64,000 bases of DNA from Bacillus cereus ATCC 14579. Lineage in GTDB: Bacteria; Bacillota; Bacilli; Bacillales; Bacillaceae_G. Below, piece by piece: positions 62,546 to 64,000 of the stretch. Numbering within the stretch: position 1 is the first letter of the stretch; each line of letters begins with the position of its first letter. The DNA is taken from assembly GCF_000007825.1 (NCBI RefSeq), contig NC_004722.1:2210501-2274500 (forward strand). Direction: 5' to 3'. The translations under genes and the position numbers were made by a program. Below the pieces are notes generated by a model. The model was not told the origin of the DNA, searched no databases, and saw only the letters and a list, made by a program, of their open reading frames with translations.

Positions 62546-64000
62546 ATGTTATTTAAATTATCACGTCATAGTATGAAAAAAATGTTAAAAGATTATATGG
62601 TTTTACTTATTGGCCTCGTTATTAGTATTAGTATTTTCTATATGTTCCAAACGATGGCGATGAATAGCGAATTTACGAAAGATAATAGCCTAATTAGTAG
62701 TATTAGACTCGTCTTTTGGGTAAGTGCAATACTATTATCTTTCATTACTGTATTTTATATTATATATGCCAACTCTTTCTTACTCACGTTAAGAAGAAAA
62801 GAACTCGGTATGTACATGATGCTTGGTGCAAAAAAGAAAAAAGTAGCACAGTTATTATTTATTGAAACATTCGGTATGGGTATTGTCAGTATTATTATCG
62901 GTATTTTAGTAAGGATGTTACTTGCAAGTGTAGCAGGAAACTTTTTAATGAATGGAATGGAAATTTCAGCAAAAGGTAGTTATGCATCTGTATACACACC
63001 AGCAATTTTAGTTACAGCTATTTTCTTCTTAATACTATTTTTCATTACTGGCTTAATGAACAGTGTCCGATTGTTACGTAAAACTGAACTAGAGTTAATT
63101 CGTGAAGATGAAACACTAGATGAAGTGAAGAAAAGTAAAACTCGCATTATTATAATGACAGTACTTGGTGTATTACTAGTAAGTATAGGGTACTATTTTA
63201 TGATCAATGTAAAAATATATGCTGAATTAGGTTTTATTATAGCAACCATCGTTACAACACTTGGAACATATTTTATCTTTAGTTCATTACTCCCATTTTT
63301 TGTGATGAAAATTAAGGGGAATAAAAAACGAAATGAAACTGGTCTAAATAGTTTTACATATGCACAGCTACGCTTTCGAGTAAATAGTTTATCGAGAGTA
63401 TTAGGTACTGTAGCGATGTTAATTGCATTAGGCGCAGGTGCGATGACGGCAGGTATGGCTTTCCAAAAAAATGTAGGTATTATGACAGACTTTTCTCGTG
63501 TATATGATGTTGTAATTCATGATCCGAATGATCAAGACAAAGCTGCCTTAAAAGAAATGGAAATTGTTGAAGAAAGCAAGTACAAATATAAAGTAGATGG
63601 AGAAGCCGTTTATTATTTACGTAACGACTTAACTGCGAAACCACCACTTGTTTCAGACCATTTTGATACAAAAACGTTAAAAGAGCCTGTTCGTAAACGT
63701 GTGACTGAACCTTTAACAGAACCTGTATATTCAGCTTTAGAGGCTCCTGAATTAGCAAAATTCCCTCGTATGCCAAAGGATTGGGAAGACGCAGTTGTAA
63801 GAGAGATACAAATTACGCATAATCAATTTAACGGAAAACCAGTAAGAATTGCAGACGAAGAGCATTATAAAGGAATTCAAGGAACAGAACACACTGTAAC
63901 ATTAGCAAAAGTAGATGATATGAAAAAATATAAACCGTTATTGATCGAAATAGACAAGAGACAAAAAGCACAAATTGAAAAAGCAACAGGTGAAAAGGTA
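62546..64000 (+). CDS. BceB-type FtsX permease (partial, runs off the window)
   Basis: ATG at 62546 with TAGGGGGCG upstream; 485 codons read open to the window edge, no stop. Starts MLFKLSRHSMKKMLKDYMVL then TM1, with helices at about 55-80 (SAILLSFITVFYIIYANSFL), RKKELGMYMMLGAKK (FtsX coupling motif), TM3 and TM4 near 110-170, TM5-6 near 205-255, and a long extracellular domain starting near 310. In BceB-type permeases this loop binds the peptide or lipid-linked target and communicates with a BceS-like kinase. C-terminal helices lie outside the window. Confidence 0.9.
   Translation, partial: MLFKLSRHSMKKMLKDYMVLLIGLVISISIFYMFQTMAMNSEFTKDNSLISSIRLVFWVSAILLSFITVFYIIYANSFLLTLRRKELGMYMMLGAKKKKVAQLLFIETFGMGIVSIIIGILVRMLLASVAGNFLMNGMEISAKGSYASVYTPAILVTAIFFLILFFITGLMNSVRLLRKTELELIREDETLDEVKKSKTRIIIMTVLGVLLVSIGYYFMINVKIYAELGFIIATIVTTLGTYFIFSSLLPFFVMKIKGNKKRNETGLNSFTYAQLRFRVNSLSRVLGTVAMLIALGAGAMTAGMAFQKNVGIMTDFSRVYDVVIHDPNDQDKAALKEMEIVEESKYKYKVDGEAVYYLRNDLTAKPPLVSDHFDTKTLKEPVRKRVTEPLTEPVYSALEAPELAKFPRMPKDWEDAVVREIQITHNQFNGKPVRIADEEHYKGIQGTEHTVTLAKVDDMKKYKPLLIEIDKRQKAQIEKATGEKV

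Noticed and set aside
1..64000. CRISPR arrays, tRNAs, rRNA, IS transposases or an origin
   Set aside because: Read for regular spaced repeats, tRNA-like cloverleaf/CCA patterns, transposase ORFs with terminal repeats and DnaA-box clusters; none seen.

Overview
The window is chromosomal DNA from a low-GC Firmicute. It almost certainly belongs to the Bacillus cereus group (cereus/thuringiensis/anthracis). The pointers are AT-rich codon use, strong AGGAGG-type ribosome sites, spore-surface and germination genes (C1q-like proteins, a GerPF-type protein), three copies of a short repeat that I recognise as the group-specific bcr1 element, a third-type PrsA foldase, and a dhb (bacillibactin) cluster next to hbs. 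Apart from small lineage genes it reads as core genome. I see no prophage, IS element, CRISPR array, tRNA or rRNA.

Layout. 1-11 kb: spore-surface and small lineage-specific genes. These are a truncated gene, two paralogous C1q-like proteins with a sigma-K-like promoter, a 30-residue membrane microprotein, a GH25 lysozyme, PrsA, an SOS-controlled YolD-like gene, a GerPF-like gene, an SDR, a repetitive protein and a YqaE-like membrane protein. Two small genes here are broken by single-base shifts: a zinc-ribbon protein near 8.8 kb and a KTSC-domain protein near 11.1 kb. 11.6-16.3 kb: class A PBP with a repetitive tail, an MFS exporter and a HesB-like protein. 16.6-26.5 kb: prpC-prpD-prpB, acyl-CoA dehydrogenase, mmsB and mmsA, followed on the other strand by a LysE exporter and a 3-hydroxyisobutyryl-CoA hydrolase-type protein. 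Together they cover most of valine catabolism through propionyl-CoA to pyruvate and succinate. A cre-like box precedes prpC.

27-36 kb: sbcD-sbcC, a PagR-like ArsR regulator, DUF2187 and other small genes, bcr1 repeats, and an OxlT-like transporter preceded by a near-consensus cre box and a 21-codon overlapping leader ORF. 36-51 kb: the bacillibactin locus dhbA-C-E-B-F, mbtH-like, MFS exporter, sfp and a chorismate-lyase-like (DUF98-type) protein, behind a promoter with several Fur boxes. dhbF carries one in-frame TGA and two single-base insertions, so as written the synthetase cannot be made in one piece. 51-58 kb: hbs (HU), DUF3891, DinB-like, a secreted subtilase, AlsT under a tandem glycine riboswitch, small membrane-anchored proteins and a YdbC-like protein. 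58-64 kb: rluF, a second threonyl-tRNA synthetase behind two near-identical tandem T-box leaders, and a BceAB-type peptide-antibiotic ABC transporter (permease cut by the window end) with a BceR-type operator.

Functionally, the window joins spore surface and germination, cell-wall synthesis, branched-chain/propionate catabolism, iron scavenging and antimicrobial-peptide defence. The least expected signals are the triple-damaged dhbF, the paired LexA boxes on an orphan yolD, the PagR-like chromosomal regulator with a perfect palindrome upstream, and the leader ORF of the OFA transporter. I did not find a clearly new multi-gene system.
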